Positions 23,325-30,998 of a stretch of DNA of 40,738 nt are shown here, in pieces (position 1 is the stretch's first letter; each line of letters opens with the position of its first letter). A program made the translations under genes and the position numbers. The notes beneath the pieces were generated by a model. It saw only the letters and a program-made list of their open reading frames with translations. It made no database searches and was not told where the DNA came from. The DNA is from Rhizobiaceae bacterium (GTDB taxonomy: Bacteria > Pseudomonadota > Alphaproteobacteria > Rhizobiales > Rhizobiaceae). The stretch is from contig JABABQ010000016.1 in the NCBI GenBank assembly GCA_014238155.1, positions 1 through 40,738 of the forward strand, in the 5' to 3' direction.

Positions 23325-24343
23325 CTCAAAGCTCTCTGCCGAAGCTTTTCAAGATGGGTGAACAAATCATCTGCAGTCCTCCACGCTATTTGTGATTTTT
23401 CATCATCGGTGAGGTCGGCAGGTGCCAACGCGTGAGCAAACGGATCGTCCTTGAAGATTGGATAGTCCGACCCCAGCATTATCCTGTCCGCACCAAAAAG
23501 TTTTACCGCTGCCTCCAGCGCCCGTGGGCCCAGCGAAGCACAGTCATACCATAAGCGGCGCAGTCGCTCCGTGGGGAACGGTTCATCGGGATTGCGGTGC
23601 CGAGCGATGCTTTCGATTCGCTCAAATATAAACGGCAGCGTTCCACCGAGATTGACGACCTGGAAAGTGATATTTGAATAGGCGTCCAACATATCCGACA
23701 GAATAACGGTCATGGCGACCTGCGCGGCGCTCGACTGCAACTCGATGGCAGACAGTCGGTACTGCACATTATCCGCTGGTCGGGCGGGGGGCTCCTGTCC
23801 CACTTTCAATCCCGGATGAAGCATGATGTGGCAACCATATTCATTTGCGGCTTCCAGCAATGGCCGCATCTCATCAGACTCTTCCAACGTGTTGAAATAG
23901 TTTGATGGCAGGATGATTCCGGGCAGGCCGAGATCGCGTCGTATGCGTTTAACTTCTGCGCAGGCAAGGTCCATATCGTCCAGCGGCAGACCCGCCAATC
24001 CAATCAACGCACCGTCTGTTTCCTGGGTCAACTGCGCCAGATGATCATTGTATTTGGAGATCGCTGCAGAGATTTCATTCGCGGGTAAGAGATCAACCCC
24101 CAAGGCCCCAGGAAAGGTCAACAGGCGTTGGGTTAATCCCGCTTCCCTCATTTCGGCCAGCCCAACGTGATGGTCATAGTAGTGCTCGGTGAATGGAAAT
24201 TCGCCGTTCATGGCAATCATGACGATCACGCCATCTTCCCGGGTTCGCAGATAGGGACGCTTTTGACGGGCTTTCAGGGTGTCCACCAAGCCGCCACCAT
24301 AAAAGTGGGAATGCATGTCAATTCGTCTGTTGCTTTGGTCCAT
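23321..24343 (-). CDS. Amidohydrolase-family protein (ACMSD-like)
   Basis: A metal-dependent TIM-barrel hydrolase or decarboxylase of 340 aa. The N-terminal metal motif is D-M-H11-S-H13; further likely ligands are H177-region (GCHIMLHPGLK) and the aspartate of IMLGSDYPIF. The order and length fit the ACMSD subgroup of amidohydrolases (aminocarboxymuconate-semialdehyde, 5-carboxyvanillate and resorcylate decarboxylases), which remove a carboxyl group from aromatic or muconate acids without O2. A good site (AGAGGA) precedes the ATG. It is the second gene after the ferredoxin reductase (40 bp gap, same strand). In context it may decarboxylate a product of the Rieske oxygenase; hydrolysis of a lactone or amide is the alternative. 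Confidence 0.8.
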   Translation of the reverse strand: MDQSNRRIDMHSHFYGGGLVDTLKARQKRPYLRTREDGVIVMIAMNGEFPFTEHYYDHHVGLAEMREAGLTQRLLTFPGALGVDLLPANEISAAISKYNDHLAQLTQETDGALIGLAGLPLDDMDLACAEVKRIRRDLGLPGIILPSNYFNTLEESDEMRPLLEAANEYGCHIMLHPGLKVGQEPPARPADNVQYRLSAIELQSSAAQVAMTVILSDMLDAYSNITFQVVNLGGTLPFIFERIESIARHRNPDEPFPTERLRRLWYDCASLGPRALEAAVKLFGADRIMLGSDYPIFKDDPFAHALAPADLTDDEKSQIAWRTADDLFTHLEKLRQRALS

Positions 24344-24383
24344 CTGGACTGTCCTCTTGCGGAGATGACCTAAAATCGATTGC

Positions 24384-25604
24384 TCATATCAATGATTTCA
24401 AATCTATATCTAGATTTGATACTGCAGCGGGGTCAGGTGATTTTCCATTTTCGATCAATCGTCTGCCAACCATAAATTCACGCGGTGCGTTCATGGCGTC
24501 TACAGCCAATAGCTTATCACCCGAATAATACCAGTGCGAGACGGTTACTGGAATGTCGCCGTCACTGCCGCCGCCGCCGCGAGTAATGACACGATCAAAA
24601 CCGGTATTCAGCCCTGCAATCTGTAATTTTACATCAAACTGATCGGACCAGAACCAAGGTTTGGCGACATACTCGATCTGGCTGCCCAAGATATTTGCGG
24701 CTATCGCTTCGGCCTGGCCGATGGCGTTCGGAACACTCTCCAGTCTGATCCGCCTCCGGTTAAATGGAAACGAAGCGCAGTCGCCGGCAGCCCAAATGTG
24801 GGGTAGGGATGTGCGGCCAAATGCATCTGTCTCGATACCATTTTGGAATTTGGCACCGGCTTTTTCAGCCAAGAGTGTGTTGGGACGGATGCCAATTCCG
24901 ACAAGCACAAAGTCGACGTCCAAAGTATCGCCGTTGGACAGTACTGCGCCGCTAACGCGTGTTTCGCCTAGCAGTCGCTCCAATCCGACGCCCTCGCGGA
25001 TCGTGACACCATGGCTTTGATGAAGGTGCCTGAAGTAGTCGGAAGTTTCAGGGGCTGCAACACGTTGCAATATACGTTCAGCCATCTCAACGACTGTGAC
25101 ATTGAGGCCCTTCTTGGCCGAAACTGCTGCAGCTTCCAGACCGATATAGCCACCGCCGACAATCAGGACTTTGCTACCTTTTACAAATTCCGGGCCCATC
25201 GCATCAATATCAGCAAGCGCTCGGATGGCGTAAACGCCGTCTAATGTTCCACCAATTGAAGCCGGTAATCTGATCGGTGATGAGCCGGTGGTCAGGATCA
25301 GTTCATCATAAGAGATTGTTTCATCTTGAGCGGACACGGTTTGCGTCTCCGCATCGATAGATGTGACCAAAGCTCCTAACATCAAACGAATGTCATTTGC
25401 TGCGTAGCTGGCTTCTGATTTTAGGAGCAGACGGTCACTTCCAATCTCGCCAAGCAGATAGCCTTTTGACAAGGGCGGTCGCTGGTAAGGCGGGAAGGTT
25501 TCTTCGCCGATCAGCGTAATGGCACCCTTATGCCCGAGGCTGCGAAGCTTGAATGCAGCGGAACATCCCGCCTGTCCCGTTCCAATGATGACGACATGTG
25601 TCAT
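24384..25604 (-). CDS. FAD-dependent ferredoxin reductase (rhodocoxin/putidaredoxin-reductase type)
   Basis: A protein of 406 aa. It has two dinucleotide folds: FAD motif VIIGTGQAGCSAAFKLRSLG near residue 5 and NAD motif VLIVGGGYIGLEAAAVSAKK near residue 146. Further landmarks are LTTGSSPIRLP, the IWAAGDCASFPF FAD segment, and a C-terminal reductase domain starting near WFWSDQFDVKLQIAG. Such enzymes move electrons from NAD(P)H to [2Fe-2S] ferredoxins of oxygenases. Neither gene next to it encodes a ferredoxin; the Rieske protein at 9691-10008 is the only one in the window. It heads an operon with the amidohydrolase. A palindrome-like TTAAGT-CCAG-ACATAA lies 16 bp upstream of its start. Confidence 0.9.
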   Translation of the reverse strand: MTHVVIIGTGQAGCSAAFKLRSLGHKGAITLIGEETFPPYQRPPLSKGYLLGEIGSDRLLLKSEASYAANDIRLMLGALVTSIDAETQTVSAQDETISYDELILTTGSSPIRLPASIGGTLDGVYAIRALADIDAMGPEFVKGSKVLIVGGGYIGLEAAAVSAKKGLNVTVVEMAERILQRVAAPETSDYFRHLHQSHGVTIREGVGLERLLGETRVSGAVLSNGDTLDVDFVLVGIGIRPNTLLAEKAGAKFQNGIETDAFGRTSLPHIWAAGDCASFPFNRRRIRLESVPNAIGQAEAIAANILGSQIEYVAKPWFWSDQFDVKLQIAGLNTGFDRVITRGGGGSDGDIPVTVSHWYYSGDKLLAVDAMNAPREFMVGRRLIENGKSPDPAAVSNLDIDLKSLI

Positions 25605-25619
25605 GAGTTTTAGTGTTTA

Positions 25620-25635
25620 TTAAGTCCAGACATAA
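25620..25635. promoter_or_regulatory. Candidate operator upstream of ferredoxin reductase
   Basis: TTAAGT-CCAG-ACATAA, a near match (10 of 12 fixed positions) to TTATGT-N4-ACATAA at 11777-11792. The palindrome CATAATTATG follows closely at 25636-25645 region. Regulator unknown; the neighbouring LysR or IclR gene could encode it. Confidence 0.35.
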
Positions 25636-25758
25636 CATAATTATGAGCAATTTAAATCGACAGGCATTCCTTGTCAAGAAGTCAACGAGTTGGCAATTGT
25701 CAAACCAATGACGCCAGTCGCAGATGGGATACTCGGCATCCAAAGTGATACCGGCAGT

Positions 25759-26499
25759 TTAGATTTTGTCCTGCAATTGCTGGATTGTTGCTTCCAGTTG
25801 TTGCTTGGCTTGATGGACAAATTCCGGGTCAAATCGGCTGAGCATGCCAAATACTGAAATCGACAGTTCCATTTGGCCTTCCTTATTTTTCAAAGGCATG
25901 GATATGGCTGCAATATCGGGCTCGTTTTCTCCCAGATTTACGGCATAGCCTTGTCGTTGGATCAGATGCAACTCGTCATCCATTTGGTTGGGCACTACAG
26001 CTTCTCTGTCTGAAATGGTCAGAGCTGAAAGACGTTTGACTCTTTCCGGCTCAGACATCTGCGCCAACCAAAGTTTTCCTTGGGCTGACCGGTTCAGCGG
26101 CAATAGCGTTCCGACTTTGATGTGAACCGAAATTGCCCTGCGGGAATTGGCCACCGCGATGCAGGTCGGGCCGTAGCGTGACAGGCGGCAGGCCATGACA
26201 GACTCGTTTAAATGGCCGCTGAGCGCCTCCAATTTGGGTGTTACCACGGCGGCAATTGAATTTGCCTCTTCGGCCAACCATCCCAGCCTTCCAATCTTCG
26301 GGCCAAGGGCAAACGTGCCGCGTCGGATGCTCCTCAGCGCACCAACTTGTTCCAGCGTCATCAAAAGACGGTGCGCCGTCGCGTTGTTCATCTGAAGATT
26401 TTCGGCAACCAACGCGCTGTCGATTTGCTGTCGCTGTTCGGTGAACAGTGACAGAATTTCAAATCCTTTGACAATCGATCCATTCAGCGGTGTTGCCAT
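25759..26499 (-). CDS. IclR-family transcriptional regulator
   Basis: A protein of 246 aa from the ATG at 26499 (a TTG at 26544 would add 15 residues of low complexity). The N-terminal winged helix reads IVKGFEILSLFTEQRQQIDS, then NLQMNNATAHRLLMTLEQVG; the remainder is the IclR effector domain (SVMACRLSRYGPTCIAVANS, VGTLLPLNRSAQGKLWLAQM). Many IclR proteins control aromatic-acid catabolism (PcaR, MhpR). It is divergent from the aldehyde dehydrogenase gene, with a large imperfect palindrome between them, so it most likely controls the dehydrogenase-decarboxylase operon. Confidence 0.88.
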   Translation of the reverse strand: MATPLNGSIVKGFEILSLFTEQRQQIDSALVAENLQMNNATAHRLLMTLEQVGALRSIRRGTFALGPKIGRLGWLAEEANSIAAVVTPKLEALSGHLNESVMACRLSRYGPTCIAVANSRRAISVHIKVGTLLPLNRSAQGKLWLAQMSEPERVKRLSALTISDREAVVPNQMDDELHLIQRQGYAVNLGENEPDIAAISMPLKNKEGQMELSISVFGMLSRFDPEFVHQAKQQLEATIQQLQDKI

Positions 26500-26551
26500 A
26501 GATCTACCTGGTTTTGTCGCCGTGCTGACGATGCTTGACTCCAAGACCCGT

Positions 26552-26591
26552 ATCTTAAATAATATGAGAAATCAATCTCAATATATAAGAT
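26552..26591. promoter_or_regulatory. Large imperfect inverted repeat between IclR and aldehyde dehydrogenase genes
   Basis: Outer arms ATCTTA and TAAGAT enclose inner arms TGAGA-AATCAA-TCTCA. The two halves (ATCTTAAATAATATGAGA and the reverse complement ATCTTATATATTGAGA) differ only by a small insertion and few substitutions. It ends 13 bp before the dehydrogenase ATG. This fits an IclR operator that blocks or activates the promoter. Confidence 0.55.
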
Positions 26592-26604
26592 TTAGGATAT
26601 ATCG

Positions 26605-28053
26605 ATGGACATTGGATTGCTGATAGACAACACCGATGTTCCAGCTGACGGAGATGGTCAGTTTGAGCGCAGGTCGCCGGTATCCGGTAAAATTGCTACC
26701 AAGGCTGCAGCCGCCGGTAAGCAGGATGTTGATGCTGCGGTCAAGGCCGCGGCCAAGGCGTTTCCGGCCTGGTCGAGCATGGGGCCGGGCCTGCGCCGAA
26801 AGATACTCAATGACTGTGCCGATGCCCTGGAGGCCCGGACTGCTGACTTTATTACATTGGGTCAGGAAGAGACCGGTGGCACCGCCCCGTGGTATGGATT
26901 CAATGTCATGCTGGCCGCAGGCATGTTGCGCGAAGCTGCTTCAATGACAACGCAGATTAAAGGCGAAATCATCCCGTCAAATAAGCCCGGCACATTGTCT
27001 ATGGGCTATCGTCAACCGGTCGGTGTGCTGGTTGGCATGGCGCCCTGGAATGCCCCCATCATTCTGGGAGTACGTTGCTTTGCCATGCCCTTAGCCTGCG
27101 GCAATACACTCGTCATGAAGGCATCGGAAAAATGCCCCGGGCTTCATCGTTTGATCGGTGACTGCATGGTTGAAGGTGGATTGCCAAAGGGTGTTTTGAA
27201 CATCATCACCCACTCCGCAAAAGCTGCACCTGATGTCGTCAACGCGTTGATTGACCATCCTTTGACGCGGCGGATTAATTTTACCGGTTCCACACGTGTG
27301 GGCCGGATCATTGCTGAACGGGCGGCGAAACATCTCAAACCGTGTTTACTGGAACTGGGTGGTAAGGCCCCGTGTATTGTATTGGAGGATGCCGACATCG
27401 ATGCTGCGGTGAAGGGCGCAGCCTTTGGTGCGTTCATGAATCAGGGTCAGATCTGCATGTCGACAGAAAAGATCATCGTCGTTGAAGAAATTGCCGATGC
27501 GTTTTGCGCGGCGTTCGTCGAAAAGGCAGAAAGCCTCAAAACCGGTAATCCGGACGAGCAGGTTCACCTGGCCTCGGTGGTTGATCGCGATACAATCGAT
27601 CATGTCGCCAAGCTAATTGATGATGCAACTTCGAAAGGCGCGCAGGTCCTGGCTGGCGGTTCGCCCAAAAAAGGTACAATTATGCCGGCCACAATTGTCG
27701 CCGATGTGACGCCAAAGATGGACATCTATGCGGCCGAAAGCTTTGGACCTATCACGACCATCATTCGTGCCCGGGACGAGGATCATGCAGTCGATATTGC
27801 CAATGACACCGAATATGGCTTGAGTTCCGCTGTTTTCACCCAGAACATTCAGCGCGGGTTGGAAATCGCAAAACGATTGCAAACCGGCATCGCCCACATC
27901 AATGGCCCTACCGTGGGCGATGAAGCGCAGATGCCATTTGGTGGCACCAAGGCAAGCGGGTATGGCCGCTTTGGTGGAACCGCCGCGATCGATGAGTTTA
28001 CCGAATTGCGCTGGATCACCATAGAAGATCCCGACCAGCATTATCCAATTTAG
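26605..28053 (+). CDS. Aromatic aldehyde dehydrogenase (vanillin/benzaldehyde type)
   Basis: An NAD(P)-dependent aldehyde dehydrogenase of 482 aa. Catalytic Cys284 sits in NQGQICMST, the general base Glu250 in LLELGGKAP, and the oxyanion Asn149 in APWNAP; the cofactor loop is FTGSTRVG. The C-terminus (HINGPTVGDEAQMPFGGTKA, SGYGRFGG, EFTELRWITI) is typical of vanillin, salicylaldehyde and benzaldehyde dehydrogenases rather than aliphatic ones. It would oxidise an aromatic aldehyde to the acid. It is followed 17 bp later by a benzoylformate-decarboxylase-like gene whose product would be just such an aldehyde. It is controlled from the region shared with the IclR gene. Confidence 0.9.
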   Translation: MDIGLLIDNTDVPADGDGQFERRSPVSGKIATKAAAAGKQDVDAAVKAAAKAFPAWSSMGPGLRRKILNDCADALEARTADFITLGQEETGGTAPWYGFNVMLAAGMLREAASMTTQIKGEIIPSNKPGTLSMGYRQPVGVLVGMAPWNAPIILGVRCFAMPLACGNTLVMKASEKCPGLHRLIGDCMVEGGLPKGVLNIITHSAKAAPDVVNALIDHPLTRRINFTGSTRVGRIIAERAAKHLKPCLLELGGKAPCIVLEDADIDAAVKGAAFGAFMNQGQICMSTEKIIVVEEIADAFCAAFVEKAESLKTGNPDEQVHLASVVDRDTIDHVAKLIDDATSKGAQVLAGGSPKKGTIMPATIVADVTPKMDIYAAESFGPITTIIRARDEDHAVDIANDTEYGLSSAVFTQNIQRGLEIAKRLQTGIAHINGPTVGDEAQMPFGGTKASGYGRFGGTAAIDEFTELRWITIEDPDQHYPI

Positions 28054-28070
28054 TCAGGATCGATTGCACC

Positions 28071-29801
28071 ATGCTTCAAAAAATGACATTGGATTCAAAC
28101 ATCTCTGCCGGCGGTGCCCTGTTCGGTAAGTTGAAGGCGCTTGGTGTTGATTATGTATTTGCAAATTCCGGCACAGACTTTCCGCCGATCATTGAAGGGC
28201 TGATTGAGGCGCGCGAGAAGGGTGTTGAATTGCCGACAGCGATCACCGTGCCGCACGAGCATGTCGCCGTTGGCATGGCGCATGGATATTATCAGATCTC
28301 TGGTCGCCCGCAGGCGGTTTTGCTGCATACCAATGTGGGTCTGTCGAATGGAGCAACGGGTGTCATCAATGCCGCCTGTGATCAAATACCAATGTTCTTG
28401 ATGTCCGGGCGAACGCCTGTCACCGAGGCTGACCGGTTCGGAGCGCGCACCGTGCCCATCGGTTGGGGGCAGGAAATGTATGATCAAACGGCGCTGGTGC
28501 GTGAGGCGTGCAAGTGGGACTATGAATTGCGGTTTCCAGAACAGGTTGCCGAGGTTCTCGACCGGGGTTGGGCAATATCGAATTCAACACCCAAGGGACC
28601 GGTCTATCTCAGCCTGCCGCGAGAAGTATTATGCGAGCCCTGTCCCTTTGATGGGTTGGATCAGCCTTCGCGCATGGCACCAGCCCACACTTTGCCGTCA
28701 AACCAGTCGATGGAACAGGCCGCCAAATTATTGGCCAATGCCAAGCGTCCGCTGATCATTGCCCAGCGCGGAGCAGGTTCCCAACAGGCGTTCGATGCAC
28801 TAACCGAATTTGTCGAAAGCCGGGCGATTCCCGTTTCTCATTACTGGGCCAATCAGATTTCCATTCCGATGACCAGCCCGAGCCACGTTGGCTGGGTCCC
28901 GGGTCCGTTGTTGGCGGATGCCGATGTGATTCTCGTGGTCAATGCTCTGGCGCCTTGGTGGCCGGATAAGTTTGCGCCATCCGAAGACGCAAAAATAATA
29001 CATCTGGGTCCCGACCCACTGTTTGCACGTTCAACCCCGATCAGAAACTTCCGCTCCGACATCACTCTGTCTGGCGATACTGATGCTGCCCTGCTGGAGT
29101 TGATTGCCAAGGTTGGTTTGCATCCCATTGACCGCACCTCAATCGAAATGCGGCGCAGGCGCATCACCGATACAGGCTCAGGCGAGCGGGTGCGAATTGC
29201 CGATGAAGCGAAGTCTGGCAACGGTGGTCCCATGTCAAAGGAGTGGGTCAGCCATTGCCTCAGTCAGGCAATCCGCGGCCGTAAGGTCAGCGTGTTCCAC
29301 GAATTGGGCTGCCCGCTGCCAGCTTTGCAGCTGGACGACCATCTCAGCTATTTTCAGGAACCGCATTCCGGCGGGTTGGGCTGGGGAGTGCCGGCGGCCA
29401 TGGGTGCGCAACTGGCCGACCCGGGCCGGCTTGTATTCGCTACGGTGGGTGATGGTAGTTACATGTTTGCCAATCCGACCGTATGCCATCAGGTCTGCGA
29501 GGCACTTCGTCTGCCAATCGTCATTCTCGTGCTCAACAATGAAGAATGGGGTGCGGTTCGACATTCTGTAGAAAGCCTCTATGAAGGCGGTCGGGCAACA
29601 AAGGCCAACGAAGTGCCTTTGACATCGCTTCAGCCAAGCCCGGATTTTACGATGACTGCAAAAGCCAGCCGGGCACATGCGGAAAATATCACTGAGGGTG
29701 ATGATCTCCCAGCCGCCCTCAATCGTGCCATTCACATTGCGACACAGGAAAAGCGGCAGGTTCTGCTCAACATCGCGATTCGACGAACGAGCCCGCACTG
29801 A
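28071..29801 (+). CDS. Thiamine-diphosphate enzyme, benzoylformate-decarboxylase-like
   Basis: A protein of 576 aa with the three ThDP-enzyme domains. The activating Glu63 is in TVPHEHVAVG. His86, in LLHTNVGLSNG, aligns with the catalytic His of benzoylformate decarboxylase (HSAAGTGN). The ThDP/Mg motif GDGSYMFAN runs to LVLNNEEW. Decarboxylases of this group turn 2-oxo acids into aldehydes; acetolactate-synthase-like carboligases share the fold, so a ligase role is the alternative. Co-transcription with an aromatic aldehyde dehydrogenase supports decarboxylation of an arylglyoxylate to aryl aldehyde and then to the acid, as in mandelate breakdown. The protein is about 45 residues longer than BFD, mainly in the middle domain and the linker after MRRRRITDTG. 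Starts at 28071 or 28083 are both possible. Confidence 0.8.
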   Translation: MLQKMTLDSNISAGGALFGKLKALGVDYVFANSGTDFPPIIEGLIEAREKGVELPTAITVPHEHVAVGMAHGYYQISGRPQAVLLHTNVGLSNGATGVINAACDQIPMFLMSGRTPVTEADRFGARTVPIGWGQEMYDQTALVREACKWDYELRFPEQVAEVLDRGWAISNSTPKGPVYLSLPREVLCEPCPFDGLDQPSRMAPAHTLPSNQSMEQAAKLLANAKRPLIIAQRGAGSQQAFDALTEFVESRAIPVSHYWANQISIPMTSPSHVGWVPGPLLADADVILVVNALAPWWPDKFAPSEDAKIIHLGPDPLFARSTPIRNFRSDITLSGDTDAALLELIAKVGLHPIDRTSIEMRRRRITDTGSGERVRIADEAKSGNGGPMSKEWVSHCLSQAIRGRKVSVFHELGCPLPALQLDDHLSYFQEPHSGGLGWGVPAAMGAQLADPGRLVFATVGDGSYMFANPTVCHQVCEALRLPIVILVLNNEEWGAVRHSVESLYEGGRATKANEVPLTSLQPSPDFTMTAKASRAHAENITEGDDLPAALNRAIHIATQEKRQVLLNIAIRRTSPH

Positions 29802-29841
29802 CCGTCTGTCTCCGCTTCGGTGGAATGTTTGGCTTTGCGCG

Positions 29842-29869
29842 TTGAATGGTCACGATTGACCCCTATATC
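29842..29869 (+). promoter_or_regulatory. Possible sigma-70-type promoter for the small lipoprotein
   Basis: TTGAAT, 16-bp spacer, TATATC, ending 61 bp before the lipoprotein ATG. Reasonable match; no further support. Confidence 0.3.
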
Positions 29870-29930
29870 CCGACAATGCGACAGGGGCGACCATGGGGGC
29901 GTCAACGTTACGGACAAAGGGATCCTGATA

Positions 29931-30080
29931 ATGAACTCGAAAATTCTTCACAGCTCAAAACTTCTGTTGCTTGGCTTGTGCCTGTTCAGCATTGCGGGCT
30001 GCGTCAGCAATCCAGCCGATCTGGAGCGCGCCAAGCAACACCGTGAAAGTCTCGAAGAAGCCAACCGAAGCAACAGATAG
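29931..30080 (+). CDS. Small lipoprotein
   Basis: A 49-residue protein, too short for many gene finders. The start MNSKILHSSK is followed by a hydrophobic core LLLLGLCLFS and a lipobox IAG-Cys24, then a 25-residue polar tail VSNPADLERAKQHRESLEEA NRSNR-like that is charged and likely helical. The lipid-modified mature peptide would be anchored in a membrane. A ribosome binding site (AAAGGGAT) sits 8 bp upstream. Function is unknown; entericidin-like or envelope structural lipopeptides look similar. It stands alone between the ThDP enzyme gene and a 918-bp gap. Confidence 0.65.
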   Translation: MNSKILHSSKLLLLGLCLFSIAGCVSNPADLERAKQHRESLEEANRSNR

Positions 30081-30998
30081 ACGCTGGGCTGCGACACAAT
30101 GTCCTAACTTGCGGATTGGGAGGTTGAGTCAAAAGCCAATACCGGAGGGTGAGGCCTGGCGGGTCTGCCCCGTTTAATGTCTAAACGTGATTGCCGGTAA
30201 ATATGGACATCCAATATACTAAAGCGTCTGCATATTGGCGGGCAGCCAATGTTAGGTTTCAGTTGAAAATGCATGAATGGATACTTGCAATATACAACAA
30301 TCCATATTGTGAAATTATGAATGTGATGGATCAAAAAATGGATTACTCGATTTCTGTTAGCGACCTCGATTGCTATCTATCAATTTGATATTTAAAGATT
30401 TATTGAAGACTCTGTCCAACTGTTTGAGCTCTTGGCGAGATGTTAAAAAGTTGGTTCTTCGCAAAGTGGTTATCCTCTATTGAAGCTTTCAGCACCAGCA
30501 GTTCAACACTCCGGCGAAGATTCCGTCTATTTATCTTTGCTGTTAGAGGCACCAGGAGCAGGGCTGCAAGATATCGGATTCATAATCGAGGATGGAACAG
30601 ATTTAGTTTCGAATTCAAATGGTTAAAGGGTGGGTGATTCGCGTTTGGTGTGACGGATATCAGGCAAAACTTTGTATGATTACCTGCAAATACTCTGACG
30701 TTTTTGCGTGTAAAGTGCTGCAATTTAACAACACACGCGCAAATTAGACTCCGCAACCCAGTGTGGGGTCGCAAAAAATACATACACGAATATGCATGGT
30801 GAATCTTGACGAATAAATCTGTATTCAATACACAGATAAAGTGACATCCAGCTATGCCGGTATCGATTCTCGCCGTCCTGTTTACTTTATAAAAATGTTG
30901 CAACGAATAGTATATGTGCGTATCTAAATTAGCCGATTACTAAAATTTGCAGCAGAAGCTGTACGGGCGCGCTCATCGAATCGCTTGGGGACCTTTAA
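30081..30998. other. 918-bp gene-poor region before the type I secretion operon
   Basis: Several short open frames exist but none has a good start, ribosome binding site or recognisable family. One 59-codon frame at 30447-30626 without ATG has protein-like composition (SGEDSVYLSLLLEAPGAGLQ) and could be a gene remnant. The 3' half is AT-rich and must hold the secretion operon promoter. No RNA gene recognised. Confidence 0.4.
30898..30926 (+). promoter_or_regulatory. Possible promoter of the type I secretion operon
   Basis: TTGCAA, 17-bp spacer, TATCTA, ending 72 bp before the TolC-like ATG. Spacing is right; match to consensus is moderate. Confidence 0.3.

Noticed and set aside
30191-30388. 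65-codon frame starting with ATG in the gap before the secretion operon
   Set aside because: No homology recognised, no ribosome binding site, and composition matches the AT-rich non-coding surroundings.
30447-30626. 59-codon open frame with protein-like composition
   Set aside because: No ATG or ribosome binding site and no recognisable family; too short to call a gene. Mentioned only as a possible remnant.
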